A stretch of 64,000 nt of DNA from Lutjanus erythropterus. Its lineage: Eukaryota; Chordata; Actinopteri; Lutjaniformes; Lutjanidae. The notes beneath the pieces were generated by a model that had not been told where the DNA came from, ran no database searches, and saw only the letters and a program-made list of their open reading frames with translations. This document shows positions 50,201 through 62,001 of this stretch, one piece after another. Location: assembly GCA_020091685.1 (NCBI GenBank), contig CM034599.1:7720836-7784835 (forward strand). Direction: 5' to 3'. The position numbers and the translations under genes are program-made. Positions within the stretch are counted from its first letter, which is position 1. Each line of letters opens with the position of its first letter.

Positions 50201-53200
50201 CGGATGACAGTTTTATAGTTGCTCCTGTCCCATAAGATGTCATTAACACTCACTTGTAAACATGGCTTGAATTAAGAGTGGAGGTTGTCTTATTCTCATA
50301 TTTTATTGCTGCCTGCTGTAGCCGCCCCAGCCTCAGGATCTGGCCGTGGTTTGCTTCACCAGTGGAACCACAGGTACCGTCTGATTTCATTCAACTCTGC
50401 GTAATTATCCTTCACTCACATCATTAGACAAGTGTCCTTCAGTGCCCACTAACAACCTCTCTTTATGGCACCGCTGTAGTTTCCTTTGCTGCGCAGGGCA
50501 CTGCAATAATGTCTTGTTTATTTATCCAGGGAAGCCCAAGGGAGCCATGATCACCCACGGCAACATCGCCTCCAACACTTCCTCTGTCATTAAGATCCTG
50601 GAGGTCTGTCTACACTTCCACCTCCTTGTCTAATTGAGAACAGCCTCCCAGCTAGCATCACTTCCCATCTGCTTGTGTGTCTGTATCAAAACTGTCCCTC
50701 TCCCCGCTGTGTCTAATGGTATGATTAATTGGCTGTTTGATTGCCCCTGTCGCTGCGAGGTACTTTAACTAATTGCCCCTGTATAAAGATGCAGCTATCT
50801 AACTGCTGTTGAAAAAGCCATACAGCGTGTTTGATTGCCTGCCGTATGCTGCTGCCGGAACTTTTATCTCTCCCCTGTGCTTTGCTCATTTCGTTTCTCG
50901 TTTTCTCTCAGGGTTCGTTTGTTTTCCAACAAGAGGATGTGTCGATCTCGTATCTGCCGCTTGCCCACATGTTTGAGAGGATGATTCAGGTAGTTGATCT
51001 TCTTCTCAGGCTGTTTTTGCAGCGTGTTTGTTGTGTAAACACCAAATTAAAGTCCACGTCTGTTGCAGGTCTCTATGTTCTGCCACGGGGCCAGAGTAGG
51101 TTTCTACCAAGGCGACATTTCTCTTCTAATGGACGACATTAAAACTCTCAAACCAACCTTCTTTCCTGTTGTGCCACGTTTACTCAATCGCATCTACGAC
51201 AAGGTCAGTAAATAGCTTCAGATCTTTGTCATTAAGGGCGACTGTTCAACCCCAAATCAAAAATACATATTTTCTCTTTTACCTGCAGTGCTATTTATTC
51301 ATCTAGATCGTTTTTTGTGTGAGCTGCTGAGTTTGTAAAGATGTCTGCTACTCTCCAGTATAATGCAACTAGATGGTACTAAAATACATTTGAAAAACTC
51401 AACAGCAGTATCTCTTTACAGAAATCATGACCTGGTTACCCCAAATATTCCATAGACCCTCCCAGATTAGCAGTTTCATAAAGGAACTATTTTCTTTCTT
51501 CTGGACTAAAACTTCCAACGTGCAAAGGGAAGTGTGCATCTACTCATGGACGAGAAGGTTGTGCTTGGGACAGTGTGGAAAGGAAATGTAAAACGGCGCC
51601 CTCCTCAGCTGAGCTGGGTCGTGTCCACAGGTGAACCCTAGATTTACACATGCCGTTCCTTCATAGTGCATTTTCCTCAGGCTGTAGGCGTATTCAAAGT
51701 CTCTCACTGCACTCCACGATAAAAAGTGGTTTATTTTACTGACGTATTTATTAGTCTGTTATTATAAGTTTTGTTTTGTGAGTAGCATAAAGGAACTACA
51801 GCTAGCATTTCATTATACAGCTCTGTTGAAATGATAAATAAATGAACCTTATTATGATATTTATTCATCCATTTATACATTTTATGTTTATGAGGAGCAT
51901 AAAAGGACTACAACGAACAGCCGTGTTGTAAAATGATAAAAAAAAAAAAGTGAACCTTCTACCTAGTGCAATTTCCAAGTAGTCTATAACAGCATGATCT
52001 GTCAATTTAGAACGTAGCTGTGAATGTCTACAACGGTGGTGTGCACTGATTTCTGTTATCAAAAATGTTACTTTGAGAAAATACTCTAAAGTAATTCAGA
52101 AAGACAAAAAAATTATTCTTGGTGTTATCCTTGTAAAACTGAACACTTGAAACTTTACGAGACTTCCGAGAATATTTGGACACGTGTCTGGAGTGAAGCA
52201 CTACTGTGCTGAACCAAGCGCGCATTTGTGAGTTTTGTTAATGTATGATTCCCTTCTAAACATGTCCGCTGAGCTGTAAACAGATGCACGCTTCCTTCTG
52301 CACAGTGATATGGCTGGCAGGTGTAATGTGGTAAAAAGAAAATAGTTCCTACATGAGTAACTGTGTTATGATTTCTGGAAAGAGGCGCTGATGTTGAATT
52401 TTTCAAATGTATTATAGTGCCATTTAGCGCCATTATATTGGAGAGAAGGGAGACATCTATACGGCTGATATCTCCAAAACTCTGCAACTCACATCAAACA
52501 ATCTAGATGGATAAAAAGCACTAGAGGTAAGAGGAAAAATATGTATTTTTGATTTGGGAGTTAACTGTCCCTTTATAGCCACATACCACACTTGCTGTAG
52601 AAGACTGAATTCTTGTTCGGGTTGTGATTTAAACCTTGTTTCAGTTTTTGTACATTTTCCCTGGTTTCTATAAAGATCCTGGGTTCTGTGACCTCTCCGT
52701 TGAGACGCGCTCTGCTTCACTACGCTGTGAGGAGAAAGCAGGCGGAGCTCAGCAGTGGGGTCGTACGTAACAACAGTCTGTGGGACAAACTGGTGTTCAA
52801 CAGGATTCAGGTCAGTGGCTTAAAGATCAGTTTTACTACCCAAGGATCATATTTTCGAGGGATGCACGATAGTGGATTTTTGTCAATATCTAATAATTTG
52901 TAACTCATTTTGGTCTATTGCTGATGTTAATATAGATATATGCATGTGTTCTTTCCATCTAATTGCAGAGAACAAAGTCTCTCCTGTAGTGGAATTAAAC
53001 TGTGACTTATCTGTGGTCTTTTCTGGGTTTTTCAAATGGAAACTTCCAATTAACTGTTAGCAAAAAGCACCAATGACCTCTCCTCCTCTCCATCAAAGGT
53101 GCTGTAAGTGATTCTGGAGAAAGATATTTGATTGTTAAGTCTTACTCTCAAATACTGATGCAAGCTGAAGATTGAGACTCAACAATCAACAAACCCAAAG

Positions 53201-56200
53201 CGTCAGTAATGCACAACTTGGGAATGAGATAAACCAATCCACTCTCTTTCTACAGAATCTCTTACAGCACCATCAACTTAGGGGGTTTATAAGTAGCACT
53301 GTCATCATACAGAAATGTTTTTGAAGGGCTCTGGAAAATTTCCTTTTGATGCTAAAACATAAATTCTTTGACCACGTTTAAATATTTGAATTAGAATACA
53401 TAAGTAACACTCCTGAACATGAAAAAAAAAAGATGGACATGCCCTTTTAACTTATTATTATCCTTATTCTTATTGTGACGACCTACTGGCAGACAAAAAG
53501 TACAAAGCTTTTTGAAATGTACACACTCACTGGCCAAAAGGAAAAAACTACTTGCTGACTTTTTTTTTTTTCATCTGGTGCATGTTTCTGTTTCTTCTTC
53601 ACAAATTTGTCGTAACATCATCGGATGATGTCTCTTAAAGGCATAATATCCGACATTTCCCTTAAAAAAAAATGTACAGACTCATTTAAACATAATGCCT
53701 TTCAATGATCACTTAAGACCCACTAGAAGTGTGTGGTTGCTGTATCTGCCCTGTCTGGATTTGATGTTCTGGTAATAAGACTCAACAATCAACTATCTTT
53801 CCGGTGCATTTACAAACTGCTCAGACAAATTCTACCAATTCTACCTTTTAAGATGGGCAATTAAATTTGTAGTGTTTAAGGAATGGAGTTTGGCTCCTCC
53901 TCACAATAATTATTGCAATTAGCAACTTTGCTATCCATTGTGGACACTCCTCCACACCACAGACAGTGATGTGTGTCACCTGCACTTAATCAGAGCCTCA
54001 TCTTTTCCAGTATTCTCGTGCATCCCTAATAATTTCCCATGTTGTTGCTGTAAGTCTCCTGTAAAGACTTAAAAAAAACAGTTGCATCTTGAGGCATCTT
54101 GAGAAATCAACCCCCACACAAACTTTTGCTACACATTGGGTTTCGGTCTTTAATGACATATTTTCCGTTAATCCAGGACTCTACAGTTGTCACTATTTAT
54201 ATTTTTGCAGTAGATAATACAGTTGTACATGCAGACCAGCAGCCCTGCACATAGTCAATAAAACTGTATCCAAACTTTGTAAGAGAAGCACTCTTCCAGC
54301 TCTCTGTGCCAAAATCACCCAGAGCATATTGGTCCTGTGGGAGTGTATTGGAGAAGCAGCCACACAGACGAGCAAGAACTGAGAGATTTTGGCTCAGTGT
54401 GGTCAATGCAGATGGAAAATATGTCTAGGTTGAAAATGCTGTTAAAATGGAATTTTGCTTTACCCACAATATGATTTTTAAATACCGTGTGCATCACTTG
54501 TGTTTCAGGCCAGTTTAGGAGGTAATCTGCGGTTCGCCCTGACTGCCTCAGCACCCATCTCCCCCGCGGTGCTGTCCTTCCTCAGAGCCACTCTGGGCTG
54601 TCTGATCTTTGAGGGTTACGGACAGACAGAGTGCACTGCGGGCTGCACTTTCTCTATGCCTGGAGACTGGAGCGCAGGTAAGACATCTTCTGATTCTTAC
54701 AGGGTTCGTACAAAGTCTTGAACGTTTGGAAAATTCTTAAATCTAACCATTATGTAAGCCAAAAATCTTTAAATATTTTAAATGAAACAATCCTGTTGTC
54801 TCCTATTTGTTTTCTCCTGGAATCTCACACGAGATGTGGAGCAGAGTTACACTGACTGACTTGAGAGCTTAAGTGAAAACCTGTTCTGTTCTGCCACTAG
54901 ATGTGATGATAAAGACTCTTGAGAGTCCAGAAATTAAATTTTTTGGTTTAGGTACCTTGAACGTGCTTGAATTTTACCCTTAAAAAGCTGCACAAACCCT
55001 GCTCTTTTGTGACTTTTTAAAGTGTGTTTCCCACAACGTTTGCAGGTGTACGTCAACAAATAGCCTTTGTCAATAACACAATATGCAGGTATACCAAAGC
55101 ATTGTGATACTAAAATAACCTTTAATTTAATTGTATTTACCTCTCTCTTAACTCACCCCTCCAGTCATGTTTTAAACAATATAAAATGCTCTGCAAGAAG
55201 TAATTAATTGTCTGATATGTTTTTCTCTTCACCTTGTCTTCATTTAGTATTCAAGGATTCTTGAATATGCAAATTGTCCCCTTTCTCTCCACGCACTCCA
55301 GACCCCCCAACACCCGGCTTCTCCTCTGTTTTGCTAGCTAATCACAGTAACCAGCTGCATCCAACTTCTCCTGTGCGCTGGGCATCGCCGCTATTGATGC
55401 CCAGCCACCCTCTCAATTAACAGGATTGGTTCCTTAGTTTCATGTACCAAAATCTGTTTGTTTTTGAGACTGCCCTTGCTCGCTGAAATTTCAAAGCAAA
55501 AAATGCTCAGACATGACGTCTACTGCTCATTACACTTGTCTTGTAACACATGAAAAACGCCCCACGGACATGTTAACAAGGTTAAAAATGTGATTTTCAC
55601 TGGAGGGGGTCTTTAATAGATTCATAACTTAACGTTTACTCACTACAGTTATACAAATATGACTAAGACAGTACAGGATACAGCAACACAAAGCATACAT
55701 CTGAACATTGATTGCCTGTTCACCCCGACCTAACATCCCATTATATATGCAGGATATTTCATAACAATGTGTTCCATGGCCTCAAGCACACCCCGGCCTG
55801 CCCTGTTCATCCTAGCAACCGAAAGCTCCATAAATAATATCTCTATTAAAAGAGTAATTCAACTGAAGAATCGAGCGTGTGCGATAGTTGACAATATCTT
55901 TTTAGCAACAGTACATGTTAATAGCCAGAGCTGTGTGTATGTTTAAACTCCTGCCCCGAATCATAATCCAATCTAAAATAGGGCTGCACGATAAGTTTAA
56001 GTTATTTTGCCTGAATTAAAATATGCATTACAGTTGTCGTTTTTACTGAAAAAAAATGATGATGTGTCATTTTCTGGGGGTCTGAACCAAGCAAGCAAGT
56101 TTTCTTTTTTCAACAAATTGGATATTACACTCGTTCATATTGCAGTTTCAATAATATTGCGATTAATTGTGCAGCCCTAGTCTAAACCACATGCTTCCAC

Positions 56201-58739
56201 CACATTTTATTTGTTCCCAGGAGCTTTTAACTAACGAACATTCCCACAATATGTAAAAAAAAAAAAAAAAGTCCCTGTTTGCTTCAGATCACATGGGTTA
56301 CAGTTTGGAGAAGTGATATATGAAGTTGTTAATTTATGATTTGGATTTTGCTCCAAACTCTGGACCAGTCTAGGGATGAGATAGTTTCTTCATTAAACCT
56401 ATCATTGGATGAGTAATAAGATGCTGGTCACACAAAATATTTGCAGCCTGTGTAGGAGAATGTAGTCTTAATAAAGGAAAAAATTAGATGACAAATTGTT
56501 TCTCTCAAGTCCTGAAAGCTTCTTGGATGAATATCATGGATAATGTCTCCTAAGTTATGTGTACCTGAATTATACCACTGAAGTGAGGTAAAATATTGTA
56601 CTCCAGAGTTTTAGAAGCTGTTCTAAATTTCTGTTCTCTAAATGCCTTGTGCTTTTTTGGTTAATCCTGTCCTCAGCAGTATGTGGATGTGTTTTTGTCA
56701 GGTCACGTTGGAGCCCCTTTGCCATGTGCCATGGTGAAGGTGGTCGACATCCCTGACATGAACTACTATGCTAAGAACGGAGCTGGAGAGGTGAGCTAGT
56801 CTGAATATATTTTCATACTATGCATATTAACAGACGGTCTGGTGCCTGCTGACATTTTTGTCCTGTTATAGATCTGTATTCGTGGCCCCAGTGTGTTTAG
56901 AGGCTACCTGAGGGACCCAGAAAGAACATCTGAAGCGTTGGACAGCGATGGCTGGCTGCACACCGGAGACGTGGGCCAGTGGCTTCCAGTAAGATTAGAC
57001 ACAATAATCAGTATGTAGGCGACATGTCTCATCTTCTAGTCTAATGTGTATGTTCACCTCTGCCAGAATGGGACACTACGCATCATTGACAGGAAGAAGC
57101 ACATCTTCAAATTGTCTCAGGGAGAGTACATCGCTCCAGAGAAGATAGAAAACGTCTACATGCGTTGTGTTCCTGTGCTGCAGGTTTTCGTCCACGGAGA
57201 TAGTTTACAGGTATTTTATACGATGTGATCCATATTCTGATAGAGCATGTTTACATCCGGCATTAACATGTGTCTTGGATGATCCAATCACAGGTGGATA
57301 GCTCTAAGTACAGGTGTGACTGCAGCCAAGATGCATTGAGATCTGACCTCAGACCACATCTGGAGGTGGTCTGGGCCACATGTGACCACATTCTTTCAGC
57401 AGTTTGTACGTTGTGTGTCTGAGGCCTCGTTGAAGTACTGCCAACTAAACTGACCTCCTGTAAGGTCATCATTTAGTTCAGTGTAAAATTATGTATTTGG
57501 GTTCTCTTACCTGCCAGGATAAGCAGCAGCAGCAGCAGCGCACCATCTGTTTCAACCGATTACACCGTCAAACTAGAAAACAAAATATAACCAAGACTCC
57601 CTTTATGAATCATGCAATTTTGGAAGTTGGTGAGTGAGCAGAAACCTAAACTTTGTGAAACGGCTGCAGCAAATTCTTAATCATTCGTGCCTCCTTGGCA
57701 ATTTGGCATTAAATGCTACAAGTTCGAGTTGAAGTTGTGTACCTGCCAACATTTAAAGCTGTTTGAACACACTGTTGAAACTGATTTCACAATTTACATT
57801 AAATTTATGAAAGACAACAATTTGACAAATGGAGTAAACAGTAACCAATATAGGCTGCTACTTTGTCGCCTGAGGAAAAAGTGCCCAGACTTCTCTAAAA
57901 GAAAAAAGGGAAAAAAAGAAATCTGGTCAGGTGTTAGGTTAGGAGAAACTGTATGACTTGTTATAAATTAGGCAAGTTATTTCGTTGTATAGGAATTATT
58001 GTGTGCATTTGTCCCAAACTGTTCTGATGTAGCTACGTGTTAATTTGTATACATGATCTGACTGCAATTGGTAACGCAAGACCCATATAAAATTGCAATG
58101 CATTATGTGAAAAAGTGTACTTAGAGCTGTTCACTTAAGAGTGGATCGCCAAAGACGTCAATGACAGGCTATTAGATTCAAAACATTTTCCGTGATACGA
58201 GTTAAATTTTTAATTTCTCCTGTATTTCATGTCACCAGTCTTATCTCATAGGCATAGTTGTGCCTGATCCTGAGGTGTTTGTCGACTGGGCTAAAGAGCG
58301 AGGAATTGTGGGATCCTACGAAGAGCTGTGTCAGAATCCTGTATGTCACAAACTCAAATTTCATAACCAACTACTTTACATTACTGTATATGTGCCAAAA
58401 CAATTGACTGAGCTATTGTTCTTCCAATAGGATGTAAAGAAGGCTGTATTAGAGGACATGAAATCTGTGGGGAAGGAAGCAGGGCTGAAGTCCTTTGAAC
58501 AAGTGAGGAGTCTGCTGACATTAATCTCGGTTAAAATTTGCGAGTTACAACGCTCCTAAAACTGGATTCTGTGTCTTACCTTTCTCTCTGTTCAGGTGAA
58601 GGACCTGTACTTGCATCCAGAGACGTTCAGCATCGCCAACGGCCTTCTCACCCCCACGCTGAAAAGCAGACGTGCCGACATCCGCAAAGTCTTTCAGGAA
58701 CAACTAGCAAACATGTACAGCAAGACACCCATTCAGTGA
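41256..58739 (+). CDS. Long-chain-fatty-acid--CoA ligase, ACSL1/5/6 group
   Basis: Converts long-chain fatty acid, ATP and CoA to acyl-CoA on ER, mitochondrial or peroxisomal membranes. 19 coding exons: 41256-41504, 41610-41724, 46515-46579, 46671-46772, 47445-47544, 49782-49960, 50098-50130, 50322-50373, 50530-50603, 50912-50989, 51069-51203, 52676-52810, 54509-54677, 56702-56790, 56872-56988, 57067-57210, 58239-58340, 58431-58502, 58596-58739. Phases agree throughout; 717 aa (human ACSL1 ~698). Seen: an N-terminal Ser/Leu-rich stretch 26-48 and membrane helix ~48-64 before [25 protein letters not shown]-binding TSGTTGKPKGAM (294-305); [21 protein letters not shown] (474-485); DGWLHTGD (551-558); [10 protein letters not shown]-terminal GLLTPTLK. 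Odd: the usual VTGAAP reads LTASAP (450-455). All catalytic motifs are otherwise present, so it should be active. I cannot choose among acsl1, acsl5, acsl6 and the fish-specific acsl2 paralog. Confidence 0.93.
42722..43080. mobile_element. GGGACAGTTCACC-family element, left part
   Basis: Starts AAAGGGACAGTTCACCCC and carries TCTTACCTGTAGTGCTATTT, CCAAATTGTTTTGGTGTGAG, GAAGGAAGCGTGCATCTACT. It directly abuts the retroviral remnant on its right, which may have interrupted it. Confidence 0.7.
43311..43574 (-). pseudogene. Endogenous retrovirus pol fragment (integrase C-terminal region)
   Basis: An 87-codon open stretch reads a [15 protein letters not shown]-type segment, then a GPFQ...LLTT..AVKV pattern. 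This is the SH3-like C-terminal domain of gammaretrovirus-type integrases, which binds DNA during integration. Only this domain is preserved; upstream pol sequence is lost or unrecognisable, and the frame ends in a Lys/Arg-rich tail. It is an old, broken copy in acsl intron 2, antisense to acsl. Confidence 0.6.
44546..44794 (-). pseudogene. Possible retroviral gag start (matrix-like remnant)
   Basis: An open frame beginning MGIFNSK has the Met-Gly-x-x-x-Ser N-myristoylation consensus used by retroviral Gag proteins. It lies on the same strand as the integrase remnant, between it and the primer-binding site, where gag should start. It stops after 82 residues. No recognised matrix domain similarity; the position and the myristoylation motif are the only support. 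Confidence 0.3.
45430..45447 (-). other. Retroviral primer-binding site, tRNA-Leu type
   Basis: On the plus strand ATCCCACTTCTGACACCA, an 18-base match, as I recall it, to the 3' end of vertebrate tRNA-Leu (CAA) including CCA. On the minus strand this is the primer-binding site TGGTGTCAGAAGTGGGAT in the correct orientation and about 640 bases upstream of the candidate gag start. A clear LTR next to it is not recognisable; the adjoining plus-strand CAGTGGTGGAAAA looks like the end of a MITE that may have replaced it. Confidence 0.55.
45945..46120. mobile_element. GGGACAGTTCACC-family fragment, reverse orientation
   Basis: CTCATCCATGAGTAGATGCA, CGCTTCCTTCTG and ATAAAGTAGTTCCTACATA are reverse complements of interior blocks in the copies at 38.3 and 51.2 kb. 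Confidence 0.6.
47640..47985. mobile_element. Dispersed element, ATTTGGAATGCAG family
   Basis: Contains TACTATTTAGTATGCCAGAA, a central block inverted relative to 38850-39245, and ends GGTATGTGATTTGGAATGCA. In acsl intron 5. Confidence 0.55.
48130..48310. repeat. Degenerate tandem AATAATGACTT-like array
   Basis: Imperfect repeats of TAATGACTT and CAAAATAAAGA-type units, similar to the array at 9757-9962. Confidence 0.5.
48313..48680 (-). mobile_element. Retroposon tail fragment (LINE/SINE-like)
   Basis: Begins GATAGAACTTTATTAATCCC then AAAGGAAA, the 'CTTTATTGATCCC...GGGAAATT' signature found at the 3' ends of several fish LINE and SINE families. The remainder is AT-rich and diverged. Confidence 0.4.
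48690..49680. mobile_element. Non-autonomous DNA transposon, ~1 kb
   Basis: Left part includes AAATGTTGGGACAGGGGCGT with GTTTACCACTGTGATACATC; the right end is GTCATTGCATTCTGTTTG with GACTTTTTTGGAATTGAAGT. This is a fish element family also present, more diverged, at 36905-37690. A frame at 49033-49290 ([15 protein letters not shown]) resembles the vestigial coding portion of this family, not a host gene. Confidence 0.65.
51237..52577. mobile_element. Inverted pair of GGGACAGTTCACC-family arms (foldback-like)
   Basis: The left arm 51237-51580 reads forward (CCCCAAATCAAAAATACATA ... GTGTGCATCTACTCATGGAC). The right arm 52250-52577 is its imperfect reverse complement, ending GATTTGGGAGTTAACTGTCC then CTTTATAG. 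The ~330 bp arms are separated by about 670 bp of unrelated AT-rich DNA. Either one element with very long inverted ends or two head-to-head insertions. It fills acsl intron 11 up to about 100 bases before exon 12. Confidence 0.7.
52811..54508. other. acsl intron 12
   Basis: Non-coding. No clear repeat boundaries, although 53100-53300 and 53640-53850 share words (AAGACTCAACAATCAAC-like) that suggest an old dispersed element. No gene seen. Confidence 0.5.
54678..56701. other. acsl intron 13
   Basis: Non-coding. Holds the MITE at 55981-56182; otherwise nothing recognised beyond a poly-A run near 56257. Confidence 0.55.
55981..56182. mobile_element. ~200 bp MITE with GGGCTGCACGATAA ends
   Basis: Left end AGGGCTGCACGATAAG and right end CGATTAATTGTGCAGCCCTAG are inverted partners. 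A compact, complete-looking copy of a widespread fish element. Confidence 0.75.
57211..58238. other. acsl intron 16
   Basis: Non-coding, about 1 kb. A short GCAGCAGCAGCAGCAGCG triplet run lies at about 57523-57540. An 89-codon open frame at 57687-57956 shows no family resemblance. Nothing else seen. Confidence 0.5.
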
Positions 58740-59035
58740 TTCACCCAAGGGTTACTCGTGTCCAGTAAGGGAAAAGGGACCCGTGAGCGTAAAAGTAAAA
58801 ACGTCCAGCAGTGCCTTATCTAAAATATACCACTGGATATATTTTTGGAATATTGGTATTTTGCATCAAAGAAGTTTTAATTCACGTCCACCTCTTGCAC
58901 ATTTGTAATGTTTTAACACTTCACGTGAAAAATGAGACCGAATGGGACCAAACCATTTTTTCACATCTTTTCAACCTCGCTGTTGTCTTTGACACTAATT
59001 CAGAGTTTTTAATTCATTGGGAGATTTTACTGATA

Positions 59036-59041
59036 AATAAA
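59036..59041 (+). terminator. Possible proximal polyadenylation signal of acsl
   Basis: AATAAA 297 bases past the stop codon, followed by a T-rich stretch (ATTATTTTTTTAGTTG). Confidence 0.45.
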
Positions 59042-59492
59042 TTATTTTTTTAGTTGTAGAGGTAAGAATCACAGACGATATTAGGAACCTGCACACACAT
59101 TAAATTAGACGTTTTCTTTACACCGCCCTGTTCTTTTCCCATGAGAGGATTTTAAAGGGACACTGTTATATGTGTACTTGCAACGTTGTTGTGCATAGAA
59201 CTTGCATTAACTGTAGGTTTGTATGGTTTGTATTTTACGGTTTTTGGGCCCTTTTTATTACCATGACAAAAGCTTTTCATGAACATCCTTAATTTTAGCT
59301 CGGTGGTCATGCATTTTTCTAATTTGTTCAGTGTGAGCATGTAATCCTTCACCTGAAGCTAGACCATTTTAACTAATGATGGTTTCAACCAGCAATGATC
59401 TGTAAAAAAAGGCTGAACTGTAAATAGTGCTTATATTGAGATTTGCTGACAGGACACTACTGACTAATTCCAGTAAAGTAAAGCTGAACAGA

Positions 59493-59498
59493 AATAAA
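59493..59498 (+). terminator. Possible distal polyadenylation signal of acsl
   Basis: AATAAA followed about 25 bases later by TTTTGTCTGATTT, a plausible downstream element. Use of this site would give a ~780 base 3' UTR; a dispersed repeat begins soon after (59598), which fits the gene ending here. Confidence 0.5.
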
Positions 59499-59597
59499 GA
59501 TTAGTAACTGATTGTAACGCTTTTGTCTGATTTAATTCTGCAACGCCGCTGTCAGAGCAATTCCACGACTCATCCTGAGGAATATGCGACGGATATC

Positions 59598-60238
59598 CAA
59601 ACTTAAAGGCATAGTTCAGATTTGTAGAAGTGGAGCTGTATGAGGTACTCAACCATAATGAATGTATTACCTGCAATAGAGGACTGCTTTACGTCGCCAT
59701 CAAACAGCCTTTTCAGATGGGAAACCACCATTATACAAGCCAAATGTTGCTCTCTCCAAAGCCACCAGACCGTTGGGGCAAACACACCTTGCAGAACATG
59801 GGAATTGCTCGTCTACCAATGCCTCAATCAGAATCCAAGCTAACCTTTTAAAACACTAAAGAAACTAACCAACTGAGGCAGCCATAGACCAGCAACTCTT
59901 GGTTCTGTGAGGTAAAATGACATTTTTGCCGAGGGAGTGTGGTTGCTTTAGAGAGAGGGATATTTGACTTACGTAATGATGGTTTCCAGGTGGAAGAGGC
60001 TGTTTGACAACAAGCTGAAGTGGTGAAAATATTCTAAATATAGCATACACTTGAACTGAAATTGATTTTTTCAGGTGGGCCTTTTCTCAGGTGACTAAAA
60101 TACTTTTACTGCTGACTCTGACTCCTGCTGCTTCTCCAAGCTGAGTGTGTGCTGACCACCATCTAAAACACCGATTATGAATAAGTACCTCATACAACTC
60201 CACTCCAAATAATCCAAACTATCCCTTTAAACTCAACA
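59598..60238. mobile_element. ~640 bp dispersed repeat downstream of acsl
   Basis: Full-length-looking relative of 23655-24170. Left GTGGAGCTGTATGAGGTACT and right AAGTACCTCATACAACTCCA are inverted partners near the two ends, indicating a non-autonomous DNA element of unknown superfamily. Confidence 0.65.
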
Positions 60239-60376
60239 TGGCAACAGTAATTGGTTAACAATGCAGATTGTAGACATGGTTTCTATTGTCACAGTTAATT
60301 TATTTCACGATTGATTACAAATTGAGATGACAGCTGATGACATTGTCATTTAACAGATTATGATATTAATACATTT

Positions 60377-60652
60377 AAAGATCCAGTGTGTAAGATTTAG
60401 AGGGATCTACTGGCAAAATGTGGCAGAAATGAAATATAATAAGTATGTTTTCATTAGTGTATAATCACCTGAGAATAATAATTATTGGATTTTGTTACCT
60501 TAGAATGAGCCATTTATATTAACAGAGGGGTTCTCTTCCAGAGGCCACAGCAGCCACTGTAGTTTTGTGAGACGGAAAGAGTGAGACAAGTCGTTTCCAA
60601 TCTGCAAGCTCACTGCTAGAGGCCACTAAGTCAGACACACTGGTCCTTAAAA
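60377..60652. mobile_element. ~275 bp MITE with CCAGTGTGTAAGATTTAG ends
   Basis: Left AAGATCCAGTGTGTAAGATT, right AAGTCAGACACACTGGTCCT: inverted termini. Internal GCAAGCTCACTGCTAGAGGC matches the diverged insert at 16.2-16.35 kb. Between the acsl and bin3 3' ends. Confidence 0.7.
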
Positions 60653-62001
60653 AAACTAAATAAAACAAACTATTATGTTAAAGCACTTAGTTGTGTTAAA
60701 AACCACTACTACAATTTAACTCTTCATTAATTATTTAGAAAAACACCTTCATTAACACAGTTATTAACGCGTAACTCAAACAGTCTGCATTGCAGAACAC
60801 AAACACAGGTAATTGACTAACTAGCTTCATTAATTTCAAAATCATAACATCTGTCAAAGAATAAATAGCCAACTTCTTAGTATGACACCTAAACAACTAA
60901 CATGATATGGAAGCCATCATTGTGTGCACATTACCATAAAGTCCCATTACCCAAAGAGTGTTCATCATACTGAGGCAGTACCTGATAAAGGTGGAAACAA
61001 AGGAGTGCAATGACAGTATGATTTGGTCCAAAATGTAGAAAAGCCAGAAACAAGTTGACTTCCAACCCTGGTGTACAGAGGGTACAGAGAAAGGACTTTC
61101 TCTAGAGTGCCGACAGACAAACTGAAGCACAACAATAGAACAAAAAACGATGGATGGTGTGAATAGAAGGAAACTGTGTGTCATGATCAGTGTTATCCAC
61201 TAGAGGGAGCACCTGCCTTTGTTTTGGACAGCGATTGAACTTCAGCAGTGACTCTCCGCAGCCTGAGTGGTTGACCTCTCAACACGGCTGCAAAGGCACA
61301 ATGTCACGTCACACAAGTTAGCTTTCATGTTACATCCACAGTCAGGACAAAGTAGGCACATTATGCACAGGTGATGTTACCAATAATCATCCTGTAAACC
61401 CCAATAAAAAGCCCTCAACACAACATGGCACAGAGCTAAACTTAGAGATAACCAGCAAAGGCCAAAAACAAAAAAAAAATACAGAAATACATTTAGTTGC
61501 CATTAACCTGCAGTAATTTAAATAACATTCAGTTTGTAGTGTTTGTAATTTCAAAGTTGGGTGATAAAAACAATGTTTCACAGGTTGTTGGTAACAAAGC
61601 AGATGTGACTAATAAAAACATTTCCCCGCTCATTTCCTACTTTAGAAACAAATGCTTATAGACGTCTCTGAAACCAAGAAGTGTAACCCTGTTAATTAGT
61701 TCTAACGAGAACGGTTTGATTCCTTTACTAGAAAAAACAACATATTGGCTTATAATGTTGCACTTGGCTGATGGCTTAGTTAATGTGGCATTTCAGCTGC
61801 TTTGAGTTGCAGAGTGTCTGAGGATGAAACATGGGAGTGTAGTGCAAGAGGAATGGGGGTTTTGATGAGGCCGCAAGGAAACAAGCTGATAATAAGGTTA
61901 AGGCCGCTGCTGTCCGTTTGAAGGAGCCTGAAAAGAGTGCAATCCATTCAGAGAGGCATGAAAGAAAGGAGCCCTTCCCCGGTTTGCGGCATTTCCTCCC
62001 C
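60653..62001. other. Intergenic DNA and bin3 3' UTR
   Basis: The part next to 62001 should be the bin3 3' UTR (minus strand), but I could not fix its end with a clear polyadenylation signal. Open frames here show no family resemblance. No RNA gene seen. Confidence 0.5.

Noticed and set aside
57687-57956. Possible transposase piece ([18 protein letters not shown])
   Set aside because: Weakly recalls a piggyBac-type segment, but no further motif or inverted ends support it.
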